Source: Methyloradius sp035460505 (GTDB taxonomy: Bacteria > Pseudomonadota > Gammaproteobacteria > Burkholderiales > Methylophilaceae). Taken from it: DNA of 26,194 bases. The stretch is taken from contig DATHWP010000079.1 of assembly GCA_035460505.1 (NCBI GenBank), positions 1 through 26,194 of the forward strand, in the 5' to 3' direction. The position numbers and the translations under genes are program-made. The notes beneath the pieces were generated by a model. It was not told the DNA's origin. It was given only the letters and a program-made list of their open reading frames with translations, and did not search any database. Positions 8,201-15,985 of the stretch are shown piece after piece; position 1 is the first letter of the stretch, and every line of letters starts with the position of its first letter.

Positions 8201-8305
8201 TTGTACCCCGAGCGCTTTAAAACCAACAAAGCCTGCTGCGGTAAGAATAATAAACAGTAATATTGCAGGCGTAGGCTTGCGTATGGACCATGCGGAGAAA
8301 TTCAT
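5228..8305 (-). CDS. RND efflux pump, inner-membrane permease (AcrB/HAE-1 type)
   Basis: 1025 aa, full length for the family. The N-terminus has the first membrane segment (about 13-31) followed by NFPDFDLPTVTVTVNLPGAT, the usual start of the first periplasmic domain. The proton-relay aspartates are seen in membrane segment 4 (LMVGILVDDAIVEVENI) and the conserved lysine in segment 10 (LMGIVTKNSILLVEYA), so it should be an active H+-driven pump. As the last gene of marR - outer-membrane factor - adaptor - pump it overlaps the adaptor stop by 1 nt (TAATG), so translation is probably coupled. The trimeric pump would export hydrophobic compounds through the outer-membrane factor. Substrate cannot be told from sequence. 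Confidence 0.95.
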   Translation of the reverse strand: MNFSAWSIRKPTPAILLFIILTAAGFVGFKALGVQNFPDFDLPTVTVTVNLPGATPSQLETTVTRIVEDSISGIGAVKHITSTVSDGNSTTLVEFELEKDLQEAVNDVRDAVTRVRPQLPADVQEPIISRVNTPGGALMTFAIHTDYMDEADLSWFVDNTVSKTLLPVKGVGKVTRLGGINREVAIRLDPLKLQAMNVTASELSSQLVSVQQEAPGGRGNLGGMEQTMRTIGNVNSIEAIAAMSIPLSDGRKIRLDEVATIKDGMAERRQIALLDGKPIISFQVFRARGASEISVAKAVRAAVAKLMEDNPRIKIEEISNTVRPVEVSYKVSMDALYEGALLAVLVVWLFLRDWRATFVSAIALPLSVIPTFAVMSILGFSLNVITLLALTLMVGILVDDAIVEVENIVRHLRMGKPPFQAALEAADEIGLAVIATSLTLVAVFLPTAFMSGIPGKFFKQFGWTAAIAVLTSLLVARLLTPMMAAYLLKDQPAHKEDGTVMKRYLGAVRWCLTHPVLTSIATAIFFIASIALVSRLPSSFLPAGDTAQTTVTVESQPGSTIEQTMALAEQARTLIQPIKEVENIYTSIGTGTSAGSAASTTGDVRKAILTATLASIGERKRTQQQIEKEIRTKLNQIPGARISIGYGGNGEKLTVVLAGDDAALLQDTAQKVTSDLRTLPNLGNITSSASLLRPEIVIRPNFAKAAEYGVTAQAIGQAVRVATTGDYDVSLPKLNLPERQIPIRMMLEQNARDNLETVKQLRVKSSDGTIPLQNVADVTINGGPAQIDRYDRRRNITISIELQGRPLGDVTKEVNQLKSLQKLPAGVHRVASGDTERQAELFGGFLLAMVAGVFCVYGVMVLLFNDFLQPFTVLAALPLAVGGALGLLALLGYSLSLPSLIGLIMLMGIVTKNSILLVEYAITARRDHGLDRTAAIIDACHKRSRPILMTTIAMIAGMLPMALGLEGDSSFRAPMAMAVIGGLMTSTILSLLVIPVVFEIVDEFKVRLVRRFSGKTLQEVQPVEV

Positions 8306-9444
8306 TACTGAGCTCCGTCTTTATTGGTATTGTTAGTACTTACTGACACCAAATCGCCATCGTTCACAAAGCTGGCGCCAGACAAAATCAGCTTGTCTTC
8401 TGTGCTCAGGTTATTGCTGACTTCAATCTGTTGATCCTGGCGTCTGCCAGTCGTGACCTTAATTTGATGGGCGCGGTTTTCAGTATCCACTTTCATCACA
8501 TAATTATTGCCATCGCGAAACATGATGGTTGATTCAGGCACTGTTAAGGCTGGTTTAATACCCGTAGAAAATAAGCCCTTGACGTACATGCCTGCAGTTA
8601 AGCCGCTGTGGGCGGGCAAATCAACATAGACCAATCCATAGCGCGTACTGCTATCAATGGTAGGCGCAAGCTGGCGTACCGACCCCGTGACTTGCTTGCC
8701 ATCAGGGCGCAATAGCGTGACGGCCTTGCCAGATTGTATGCGCCCCAAGTTTTCAGCATCGACTTCGGCGCGCCATTCAAGACGGCTATTGCGAATCAGC
8801 TTGAAGAGCTCACTCCCAACAGTGCCCACCGCACCAACCGTGGCGGTGCGTGAGGAAATCACGCCATCATCGGGCGCGATGATTTTGGCATAGCGAATTT
8901 TGAGTAATGACGCATCACGTAAGGCCTTGGCTGATGCCAGATTAGCATTCGCTGTCGCAGCGGTGGTTTGGTACTGTGTAATATCCTGCTGGCTGATAGA
9001 GCCTGTGGTTTCAAGGAGTTTGGCGCGATCATATTCACTATTGGCTTTGCCGAGATTGGCGTCTGCTAGTGCAACTGCAGCCTCTTGCTGTGCTAAGTCA
9101 GTCCGTAATGAATCTTCATTAAACTGCGCCAGTAACTGGCCTTTGTGTACCTGGTCGCCCACATTCACCAATACGCTGTCCAGCTTTACGCCACCCACTT
9201 CAACGCCAATCGTGGCTTCTTGCCAAGCTGCAACATTGCCGCTGGCAGTGATTTGCTCTTGCCAGTCTCTAACGGCTGGTGAAACGAGTTCAACGGCGAT
9301 GACAGGTTGTGCCTTTGCAGCATCACCGTTTGGCGATTTTGAGCCGCAAGCTACTAGGCTTATTACTAAACCTATCCCAAGCCCTGAGATTAAAAGTGTG
9401 CGGACAGATGCGCGCGTGAATCGTGAATCAAGAATGTAGGTCAT
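8305..9444 (-). CDS. RND efflux periplasmic adaptor (membrane fusion) lipoprotein
   Basis: 379 aa. The N-terminal signal ends in the lipobox LVAC (Cys33), so it should be a lipoprotein anchored to the inner membrane. It then shows the adaptor layout: a lipoyl half-motif (TIGVEVGGVKLDSVLVNVGDQV), an alpha-hairpin rich in Ala/Leu (about 118-180), the second lipoyl half (KIRYAKIIAPDDGVISSRTA), and a beta-barrel domain (GLTAGMYVKGLF). It bridges the RND pump and the outer-membrane factor. ATG overlaps the stop of the upstream outer-membrane gene (ATGA), indicating translational coupling. Confidence 0.94.
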   Translation of the reverse strand: MTYILDSRFTRASVRTLLISGLGIGLVISLVACGSKSPNGDAAKAQPVIAVELVSPAVRDWQEQITASGNVAAWQEATIGVEVGGVKLDSVLVNVGDQVHKGQLLAQFNEDSLRTDLAQQEAAVALADANLGKANSEYDRAKLLETTGSISQQDITQYQTTAATANANLASAKALRDASLLKIRYAKIIAPDDGVISSRTATVGAVGTVGSELFKLIRNSRLEWRAEVDAENLGRIQSGKAVTLLRPDGKQVTGSVRQLAPTIDSSTRYGLVYVDLPAHSGLTAGMYVKGLFSTGIKPALTVPESTIMFRDGNNYVMKVDTENRAHQIKVTTGRRQDQQIEVSNNLSTEDKLILSGASFVNDGDLVSVSTNNTNKDGAQ

Positions 9445-10925
9445 GGTGTAGTTTTCTCAGGGTTAGTCTCAGCTACATTTTTTACGGGTTGCCAGCCGCC
9501 GCCTGCGGCCTTATATAAGGCAACCCATGCTGCACTGCGTTCCAGCTTGGCTGCTGCTAGTTGTTCACGGCTTGAAAGCAAGGTGCGTCTCACCTGTTCA
9601 AGCTCAAGCAAGCTGGCCGCGCCGAGCTGGTATTTTTGTTGTATGGATGCAAAATAACGGCTGTAACGCTCTTCTGCTTTTTCAGCGCTGACTTCACGTC
9701 GTGTGATTGAATCTACCCGCACCAGCGCATTTTCCACTTCTTGCACGGCGGTTAATACTTGGCTGCGGTAGGTCGCTAAAGCTTGGTCATATTTGGCGCG
9801 TGCGGCTTCTACATTGGCAGCACCACTGCCACCATCAAAAATCGGTAACGATAGTGATGGCCCAAACGACCAGGTGTTGTAACTTTGCGATGAGATTGAA
9901 GTGACACCAATCGCGCCAGTCAAACTGATTGAAGGTAATCGCTTGGCGATCGCTACACCGATATTGGCGCTTGCTGCATTGAGTGAACGCTCAGTGGCAG
10001 CAACATCAGGCCGTTGCGAAATAGTGATTGCAGGTATTGCAGGCACACCCTTCGCTGGGGGCATTGGTATTTGCGCAACTTTAGTCGCTAGCTGTTGTTC
10101 AACTTCGGCATAGGGCAGGCTGGTGAGCGCCACCAATTGATTCACGTATTGCGCACAATTGCTTTTCTGCGTCTCTAGCTTGGTTTCGCTTTCGGCAATC
10201 GCCGCTTCCGTTTGCATCTGGTCTGAAGGCGGCACAAACCCAGCCTTCAGTTTGAGGTTGGTGAGGCGGTCGGTTTCAAGGTTAGAACCCAGTTCGGTTT
10301 CATAAACATTCACTAATGTTTCGCATTGCCGTAGATTAATGTAAGCGTTTGCTACCTCCGCAGCCAAGCTTACGCGGGCATCATTCCAATTGAATTCAGA
10401 AGACGCCAAATTAGCGCGGCTCGCTTCAACGCCCCGGCGAATTTTGCCAAACAGATCGATTTCCCAGCTTGCATCTAGGCTGGCGGTTTGAGTTGTCTGC
10501 TCATTGTTACCTGCGCTGGTGGTAATGCCTGTTGTGTTGCCCCCGAAACTCGTGCCACTTTTCGCGCGAGTCACACCAGCGCTGCCATCTAAAGTAGGTA
10601 ACTGATTAGCTTTTTGAATTCTCAGATTAGCCCGAGCCTCTCTTACACTGCCCACGGCTTTAGCGATGCTGGGATTATTCTTTTCTGCCTGTTCAATCAG
10701 GCTGGTCATGGCAGGGTCATTAAACTGCTGCCACCATTGCGCAAGGTTCTTTAACTCGCCGCCATGCGGCAATTTGGCATGCCACTGATCGGCAATGCCC
10801 ACTTGTTCAGGCGCTGGTTTTTGATAGTTCGGCCCCACCATACAAGCCGTCAGCGAAAAACTAAGCATCACGAAGCTCAGCGTTTTAAACGTGGGAGGCT
10901 TATTCAACATGGATTTAATCGCCAT
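9441..10925 (-). CDS. Outer-membrane efflux lipoprotein, NodT/TolC-like
   Basis: 494 aa from ATG 10925, which has GGAG about 10 nt upstream; the reading can extend to 10982 or be cut to ATG 10910. A signal peptide ends in the lipobox LTAC (Cys28), followed by MVGPNYQKP, the hallmark of NodT-family efflux lipoproteins. Two repeats of outer-membrane efflux domain follow: an N-terminal half with WWQQFNDPAMTSLIEQA and SWEIDLFGKIRRGVEASRA, and a C-terminal half with ISQRPDVAATERSLNAASAN and SLPIFDGG. It provides the outer-membrane channel for the pump. Its start overlaps the end of marR by 11 nt. Gene order places it first of the three transport genes. Confidence 0.92.
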   Translation of the reverse strand: MAIKSMLNKPPTFKTLSFVMLSFSLTACMVGPNYQKPAPEQVGIADQWHAKLPHGGELKNLAQWWQQFNDPAMTSLIEQAEKNNPSIAKAVGSVREARANLRIQKANQLPTLDGSAGVTRAKSGTSFGGNTTGITTSAGNNEQTTQTASLDASWEIDLFGKIRRGVEASRANLASSEFNWNDARVSLAAEVANAYINLRQCETLVNVYETELGSNLETDRLTNLKLKAGFVPPSDQMQTEAAIAESETKLETQKSNCAQYVNQLVALTSLPYAEVEQQLATKVAQIPMPPAKGVPAIPAITISQRPDVAATERSLNAASANIGVAIAKRLPSISLTGAIGVTSISSQSYNTWSFGPSLSLPIFDGGSGAANVEAARAKYDQALATYRSQVLTAVQEVENALVRVDSITRREVSAEKAEERYSRYFASIQQKYQLGAASLLELEQVRRTLLSSREQLAAAKLERSAAWVALYKAAGGGWQPVKNVAETNPEKTTP

Positions 10926-11394
10926 CTGGAATATTCTCCAGCATGCGTGTAAGCAGGCTTTTGAGGGTTGCCAACTCATCACTATTAAAACTACTTAGAT
11001 GCAAATTCATGCTCTTAAACAGTACCGCAGGTATTTGCGCAGCCAAGCGCTGGCCTTCTTCTGTCAGTTCTAAATTAACAACACGTCTATCATCCGTGCT
11101 ACGTGTTCTTACCAGCAAACCTTTAGATTCCAAACGATCCAGCATGCGGGTCACGGCGCCAGTATCTATATTGGCTATATTGGCCAAATCCGCTGCCGTC
11201 TTTGCATATCCTTTAGCAATCGCCATGATAGGCGCCCATTGCATGGCGGTCAGATCAAGTGGCGCAATATGCTTATCCACAGTTCGTAGAATCGCAAAGT
11301 GCACATTTTTGATTAAAAGCAATATCGAATCCTCCGGCCCAGAAGGTTCGGGGATGGCAATATTTGTAGGGGTATTTTTAGATATTTCAGTCAT
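10915..11394 (-). CDS. MarR family transcriptional regulator of the RND operon
   Basis: 159 aa. An N-terminal helix pair is followed by a winged helix-turn-helix: LTAMQWAPIMAIAKGYAKTAADLANIANIDTGAVTRMLDRLESKGLL, with the wing RTRSTDDRRVVNLELTEEG. This is the typical MarR fold, which binds DNA as a dimer and usually releases it on binding a ligand such as a phenolic compound or drug. The gene is first in the efflux operon and overlaps the outer-membrane gene, so it is probably an autorepressor. A large palindrome lies just upstream. No Shine-Dalgarno sequence is visible before the ATG at 11394. Confidence 0.93.
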   Translation of the reverse strand: MTEISKNTPTNIAIPEPSGPEDSILLLIKNVHFAILRTVDKHIAPLDLTAMQWAPIMAIAKGYAKTAADLANIANIDTGAVTRMLDRLESKGLLVRTRSTDDRRVVNLELTEEGQRLAAQIPAVLFKSMNLHLSSFNSDELATLKSLLTRMLENIPDGD

Positions 11395-11401
11395 GGCAAC
11401 A

Positions 11402-11440
11402 AATTAACTGCCTAGACAGTGATTGTCAAGACAGCTAATT
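11402..11440. promoter_or_regulatory. 39-bp interrupted palindrome, likely MarR operator
   Basis: Left arm AATTAACTGCCTAGACA (11402-11418) and the reverse complement of the right arm, AATTAGCTGTCTTGACA (11424-11440), agree at 14 of 17 positions around a 5-bp centre. A shorter near-perfect palindrome, ACTGCCTAGACAGT (11407-11420), sits inside the left part. On the minus strand a perfect -35 box TTGACA (11429-11424) lies within the palindrome, and a weak -10 (TAATTT, 11406-11401) follows after 17 bp, so a bound MarR dimer would cover the promoter. Binding by the adjacent MarR is inferred from position and symmetry. Confidence 0.65.
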
Positions 11441-11497
11441 GTAAGGTTCTGTAAATCTATGTAGAAGTGGTGGGTCGTTTAGTGCGGAAGTAAATAT

Positions 11498-12667
11498 TTA
11501 ATAATTAACTTGAACGCGATAGCCAGAGACTTTTTCGCCATGGGTGGTAAGGGCTAGATTGATATGCAGCTCTTCACCGGCGGGAATGCCGTCAGTAATC
11601 TTTGTGTTGGGCGGTAAATACTCACTCGGTTTGAATGTGCGGCGCAGTGAAGGAGCATCGTTAGCATCGGTCAGTGTCAGTTCCAGCATGGGGTACGCTT
11701 GTGGGAACTCAGCATTATTAATGAGAGTGCTGGATAGATGAATAACATCCGCATGTTCAGTATCTTCTTGAATGCTGGAGTCATCGATGACTAATAGTTT
11801 TATATTTTTTGGTAACTCTACTGTGCATCTTAGTTTGGCACAGGCTTGTACCAGGTAAGGTTTTAAACCTGGCAACATGATAGATATCTGACTTCTCAGA
11901 TAATAGGTTGTTTGAGTTAAAGCAATAATTACTAGAATTACTGCCAATAATATCGAGAGCCCCTTGCGACGGCTTTGTTTTTCCGGAACTGGTTTGGCTA
12001 AGGTGGAAATGCTATCAATAAAAGACGCAGGCGCTTCTTCTGGCTCAGGCTTCGTTAATATTGGTTCACTGACTGCTGAATTTTCGGTGATTTTTTCAGG
12101 TACATCATTAGTAATCTCAGGTTCGATAACTACTGGCTCGATTCTATAATCGACGAGATCGGCATGAGGCGATCGAGTAGGGTCTTCACCGATGTTAGTT
12201 TTAGTGGGAGCAGCTAGGCTAGTAAAGTCTGTTTGATCGAAAGCATCACCAAGTTGCTCTGAAGTAGGTTCTTCATTAGGCGTATGTGCGAGGTCATCAA
12301 AGGTAGTGGCAGCGAAAGGGTCATCATCTGACTTCGTCTCTGAAGTCTCAGATGATACTTCGGGTTTAATTTCCGTTGAAGACTCAATCTCAATCGGTAC
12401 TTCAGGTTCTACTATTTCTGGCCAGGTAATTTCGGTCTCAGGAGTGGACTCAATTGTTTCTGATTCAGTAGCAATGGCTTCTATAGCAACTTCTTCTGGC
12501 GCTGGAGTTTCAGCGGCCGCAATTTCTACCGTTTCGCCAAGTTTATCCAATGCATTAAAAACAAGATCGCATCGGCCGCAACGCACATCCCCGCGATGCG
12601 CTGCCAAGTGTTCTGGCTTAACCAGGAAGCTTGTAGCGCAAGCAGGGCAAGTCGTGACGAGACTCAT
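11498..12667 (-). CDS. Zinc-ribbon (MJ0042-type) and DUF3426 membrane protein
   Basis: 389 aa. The N-terminus has four zinc-ligand cysteines, CPAC (7, 10) and CGRC (30, 33). Next is a long acidic low-complexity linker rich in Glu, Thr, Pro and Ser (about 45-230). One membrane segment (GLSILLAVILVIIALTQTTYYL, about 236-258) precedes a C-terminal DUF3426 domain, which should be periplasmic. Proteins of this build commonly follow prmA in betaproteobacteria; no function is established that I know of. ATG overlaps the prmA stop (ATGA), so it is translationally coupled and is the last gene of the aroQ-accB-accC-prmA series. Confidence 0.88.
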   Translation of the reverse strand: MSLVTTCPACATSFLVKPEHLAAHRGDVRCGRCDLVFNALDKLGETVEIAAAETPAPEEVAIEAIATESETIESTPETEITWPEIVEPEVPIEIESSTEIKPEVSSETSETKSDDDPFAATTFDDLAHTPNEEPTSEQLGDAFDQTDFTSLAAPTKTNIGEDPTRSPHADLVDYRIEPVVIEPEITNDVPEKITENSAVSEPILTKPEPEEAPASFIDSISTLAKPVPEKQSRRKGLSILLAVILVIIALTQTTYYLRSQISIMLPGLKPYLVQACAKLRCTVELPKNIKLLVIDDSSIQEDTEHADVIHLSSTLINNAEFPQAYPMLELTLTDANDAPSLRRTFKPSEYLPPNTKITDGIPAGEELHINLALTTHGEKVSGYRVQVNY

Positions 12668-13551
12668 CTTTTAGTGCCTGTCAGTAACACCCAGCTATCC
12701 ATAAAAGCGGGAGGGTGCATATCGAACCATTGTGCATAAATGCTAGAAACTTGTTCGGTTTGCTCGCGTAAAATACCAGAGAGTGCGATGTGGCCATATG
12801 ATTTGCAGGCTTTAGCTAACGCTGGTGCAAGTACCGATAAAGCACTGGATAAGATATTGGCTACAACGATATCGTATATGTCTTCAGGCAAGTCTTTAGG
12901 CAGGTAAAACTTGGCATCCACGGCATTTTGTTCCGCATTGAAGCCGCTGGATAAAATGGCCTGTTCATCAATATCAGTACCAATGACTTTGGCTGCGCCG
13001 AGCTTTTTGGCAGCGATGGCCAGAATGCCAGAACCGCAACCGTAATCGAGTACTGTATCTTGCTGGTTGATGTGATCAGCTAGCCAAGCCAGACATAGAT
13101 GGGTAGTAGGGTGACTACCTGTGCCAAAGGCCAAGCCAGGGTCAAGCACGATATTGAGCGCCTCAGGGTTAGGTGCGCTATGCCAGGTCGGGACTATCCA
13201 TAGATCATCACGAATACGGATGGGGTCAAACTGGGATTGCGTAGCGCGCACCCAGTCTTGTTCCTGAATAATCTCGGTGCTGTATGGCAGGTCTTGCAGG
13301 CCAGTGGCGTTGGCGAGGGACCGCATGACGTCTTTAACGATGATCTGCTCATCAAACAAAGCGCTGACAATGTTCTGCTGCCAAATACCTGGAGGAGGGT
13401 CGCCAGGTTCGCCGAAGATTGGTTGCTCATCAGGTGTTTCGGCATTGGCATCCTCAATAATGGCCGATAGCGCGCCAATATCCATTAGTGAATCACTAAT
13501 CAGCTCGGCGGTATTGTCTTTCGCTTCGATTTTGAGGGATAACCATGCCAT
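12664..13551 (-). CDS. prmA: Ribosomal protein L11 methyltransferase
   Basis: 295 aa, normal family length. An N-terminal substrate-recognition domain starts MAWLSLKIEAKDNTAELISD. The methyltransferase domain has LDPGLAFGTGSHPTTHLCL, the SAM-binding glycine loop VLDYGCGSGILAIAAKKLGA, the acidic strand end VIGTDIDEQA, and the catalytic-site NILSSAL region. It trimethylates lysines and the N-terminus of L11 in the cytoplasm. Gap to accC is 17 bp, and its stop overlaps the DUF3426 gene start. Cotranscription with accBC is a common arrangement in betaproteobacteria. Confidence 0.96.
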   Translation of the reverse strand: MAWLSLKIEAKDNTAELISDSLMDIGALSAIIEDANAETPDEQPIFGEPGDPPPGIWQQNIVSALFDEQIIVKDVMRSLANATGLQDLPYSTEIIQEQDWVRATQSQFDPIRIRDDLWIVPTWHSAPNPEALNIVLDPGLAFGTGSHPTTHLCLAWLADHINQQDTVLDYGCGSGILAIAAKKLGAAKVIGTDIDEQAILSSGFNAEQNAVDAKFYLPKDLPEDIYDIVVANILSSALSVLAPALAKACKSYGHIALSGILREQTEQVSSIYAQWFDMHPPAFMDSWVLLTGTKR

Positions 13552-13568
13552 GGCTGCGTAAGCTCCGC

Positions 13569-14918
13569 TTACTTGGAGCTGATGCCCAATTTGTGTTCCA
13601 GATAATGAATACTGGTTCCGCCCACATGAAAAGCTGCGTCATTCATCAAATCCAAATGCAAAGGCACATTGGTTTTAATGCCTTGAATCACCATTTCAGA
13701 AAGGGCAATACGCATTTTTGCGATGGCTTGCTCGCGCGTATCGGCATACGAAATCAGCTTACCTATCATTGAATCGTAATGCGGTGGCACCAAGTAGTTC
13801 TGGTAAGCATGCGTATCAACGCGAATACCAGGGCCACCTGGCATGTGGAACGTAGTAATGCGCCCTGGGGACGGCACAAAGTTATACGGATCTTCAGCAT
13901 TGATACGGCATTCAATCGCGTGGCCATGATATTGAATATCGCGCTGGCGGAAAGCTAGTTTTTCGCCCGCAGCAATCTTGATCTGCTGTTGCACGATATC
14001 AATACCGGTAATCATCTCGGTCACAGGGTGCTCAACCTGTACTCGGGTATTCATTTCAATGAAATAAAATTCATTGTTTTCATACAAAAACTCAAAAGTG
14101 CCCGCACCGCGATAATTGATACGGCGACAAGCGTCAGCACAACGCTCGCCTACTTTGTCCCTTAATTTCTGGCTGATGCCAGGCGCAGGTGCTTCTTCTA
14201 ATACTTTTTGGTGACGACGCTGCATGGAGCAATCACGCTCGCCCAGATAGACGGCATTGCCATGCTGGTCTGAGAGTATCTGTATCTCGATATGGCGTGG
14301 CTGTTCGAGGAATTTTTCCATATAGACCACAGGGTTGCCAAAGGCAGCCTGGGCTTCAGCTTTGGTCATATTGACTGAGGCGATCAGTGCAGCTTCGGTG
14401 TGAACCACGCGCATCCCGCGCCCACCGCCACCGCCAGCAGCTTTAATAATGACTGGATAACCTATCTTTTTAGCAATCATGATGATGGCTTCAGGGTCAT
14501 CAGGCAGCGCACCGTCTGAGCCTGGTACGCAAGGCACGCCAGCAGCTCTCATTGCATTTTTTGCGCTGACTTTATCGCCCATCAGGCGAATAGTCTCAGC
14601 ACGCGGGCCGATAAATACAAACCCACTTTGCTCTACACGTTCAGCAAAGTCGGCATTTTCGGAAAGGAAGCCATAACCTGGGTGTATCGCCTCGGCATCG
14701 GTGACTTCGGCCGCGCTGATGACAGCGGGAATATTCAGGTAGCTCTGGCTAGAAGGTGCAGGGCCGATACATACAGACTCATCAGCCAGCTTTACATATT
14801 TGGCTTCACGGTCTGCTTCAGAGTGTACTGCAACGGTTTTAATACCGAGTTCACGACAAGCGCGCTGTACTCGTAAGGCTATTTCGCCACGGTTAGCGAT
14901 TAGAATTTTCTCAAACAT
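13569..14918 (-). CDS. accC: Acetyl-CoA carboxylase, biotin carboxylase subunit
   Basis: 449 aa, the usual length. It starts MFEKILIANRGEIALRVQRAC and contains the ATP-grasp glycine loop KAAGGGGGRGMRVVH, YMEKFLEQPRHIEIQ, RDCSMQRRHQKVLEEAPAP, and the active-site stretch FIEMNTRVQVEHPVTE with metal-binding Glu and catalytic Arg. It carboxylates biotin on AccB using ATP and bicarbonate, the first half-reaction of malonyl-CoA formation. It lies 9 bp after accB. Confidence 0.98.
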   Translation of the reverse strand: MFEKILIANRGEIALRVQRACRELGIKTVAVHSEADREAKYVKLADESVCIGPAPSSQSYLNIPAVISAAEVTDAEAIHPGYGFLSENADFAERVEQSGFVFIGPRAETIRLMGDKVSAKNAMRAAGVPCVPGSDGALPDDPEAIIMIAKKIGYPVIIKAAGGGGGRGMRVVHTEAALIASVNMTKAEAQAAFGNPVVYMEKFLEQPRHIEIQILSDQHGNAVYLGERDCSMQRRHQKVLEEAPAPGISQKLRDKVGERCADACRRINYRGAGTFEFLYENNEFYFIEMNTRVQVEHPVTEMITGIDIVQQQIKIAAGEKLAFRQRDIQYHGHAIECRINAEDPYNFVPSPGRITTFHMPGGPGIRVDTHAYQNYLVPPHYDSMIGKLISYADTREQAIAKMRIALSEMVIQGIKTNVPLHLDLMNDAAFHVGGTSIHYLEHKLGISSK

Positions 14919-14927
14919 GGTAAGCGA

Positions 14928-15380
14928 TTATCCGATTATAAATAGTGGTTCGCCGTACTCAACTGGCTGGCCGTTCTCAACCAGGATTGCTTTGATCACG
15001 CCGCTATGGTCAGCTTCAATTTCATTCAGCAGTTTCATGGCTTCAATAATACAAAGCGTATCGCCAGTGTTGACGGTGCTACCTATATCAATAAAAGATT
15101 TTGCATCGGGAGATGGTGAGCGGTAGAAAGTGCCAACCATTGGAGATTTCACCACATGGCCTTCAATCACTGGGGGTACATCAGCTGCTGGGGCTACTGC
15201 AGCAACAGGGGCTGCAGCTGGCGCTGGCTGATAATATGGCTGGGCATAATGCACCGCACCTTGCGCTCCGGGGATGTTGCGGCTGATACGTACTTTTTCT
15301 TCACCTTCAGTGAGTTCAAGTTCTGAAATGCCAGATTCTTCAACTAAGTCGATTAATTTTTTAAGTTTGCGTAGATCCAT
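14928..15380 (-). CDS. accB: Acetyl-CoA carboxylase, biotin carboxyl carrier protein
   Basis: 150 aa. The N-terminal helix (MDLRKLKKLIDLVEESGISELELTEG) is followed by a Pro/Ala-rich linker (about 45-68) and a biotinyl domain starting HVVKSPMVGTFYRSPSP. The biotin-accepting lysine is Lys116 in EAMKLLNEI, and the thumb segment SPDAKSFIDIG is present. It carries biotin between AccC and the carboxyltransferase AccAD. AGAGG precedes the ATG. It lies between aroQ (42-bp gap) and accC. Confidence 0.97.
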   Translation of the reverse strand: MDLRKLKKLIDLVEESGISELELTEGEEKVRISRNIPGAQGAVHYAQPYYQPAPAAAPVAAVAPAADVPPVIEGHVVKSPMVGTFYRSPSPDAKSFIDIGSTVNTGDTLCIIEAMKLLNEIEADHSGVIKAILVENGQPVEYGEPLFIIG

Positions 15381-15422
15381 GATTAACCTCTATTAGCGCG
15401 ATGATTGCTTGCGCGGATTTGA

Positions 15423-15890
15423 TTATTGTATTGATGGAGAATTTAACTGACTGATCGCGTAATCAAGCGCTGACAAATAGCCTTGCGCCCCAAGCCCACT
15501 AATTACACCAACTGCAATATCGGTGAAGTAGGAATGATGGCGAAAAGCCTCGCGAGAATATACGTTAGATAAATGTACTTCTATAAATGGAATACGTACT
15601 GCGGCCAAAGCGTCACGCAAAGCCACAGAGGTATGGGTAAAAGCAGCAGGATTGATAATCAGAAAATCAACAGGCTCTGTTGCCAGCACCTGTACCTTGT
15701 TGATTAACTCAGCTTCAGCGTTACTTTGAAAAGATTTAAGCGCAATACCAGCACTTTTCGCTTTATCAGAGAGAAGCTTGTCAATATCAGCTAGCGTGTT
15801 TTTACCGTAATGTTCTGGCTCACGCAAACCCAACAGATTCAGGTTGGGTCCATGCAACACCAATACAGATTTTGTGCTTTTAGCGACCAT
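15423..15890 (-). CDS. aroQ: Type II 3-dehydroquinate dehydratase
   Basis: 155 aa. It shows LVLHGPNLNLLGLREPEHYG with the catalytic Tyr, FQSNAEAELINKV, NPAAFTHTSVALRDAL, and EVHLSNVYSREAFRHHSYF with the catalytic His, followed by VISGLGAQGYLSAL. It converts 3-dehydroquinate to 3-dehydroshikimate in the shikimate pathway. The protein is a few residues longer than average at the N-terminus (MVAKSTKS). It heads the aroQ-accB-accC-prmA group; a 141-bp gap separates it from the upstream TlpA-like gene, enough for its own promoter, although I could not pick one with confidence. Confidence 0.97.
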   Translation of the reverse strand: MVAKSTKSVLVLHGPNLNLLGLREPEHYGKNTLADIDKLLSDKAKSAGIALKSFQSNAEAELINKVQVLATEPVDFLIINPAAFTHTSVALRDALAAVRIPFIEVHLSNVYSREAFRHHSYFTDIAVGVISGLGAQGYLSALDYAISQLNSPSIQ

Positions 15891-15985
15891 ATTTGATGGT
15901 TTTTTGTAACCATAGGCTGTAATTCATGGTCGCAAGTTTGCCGCAAATAGGGGGATATTGTCCAGTGAATTGACGATATTTAAAG

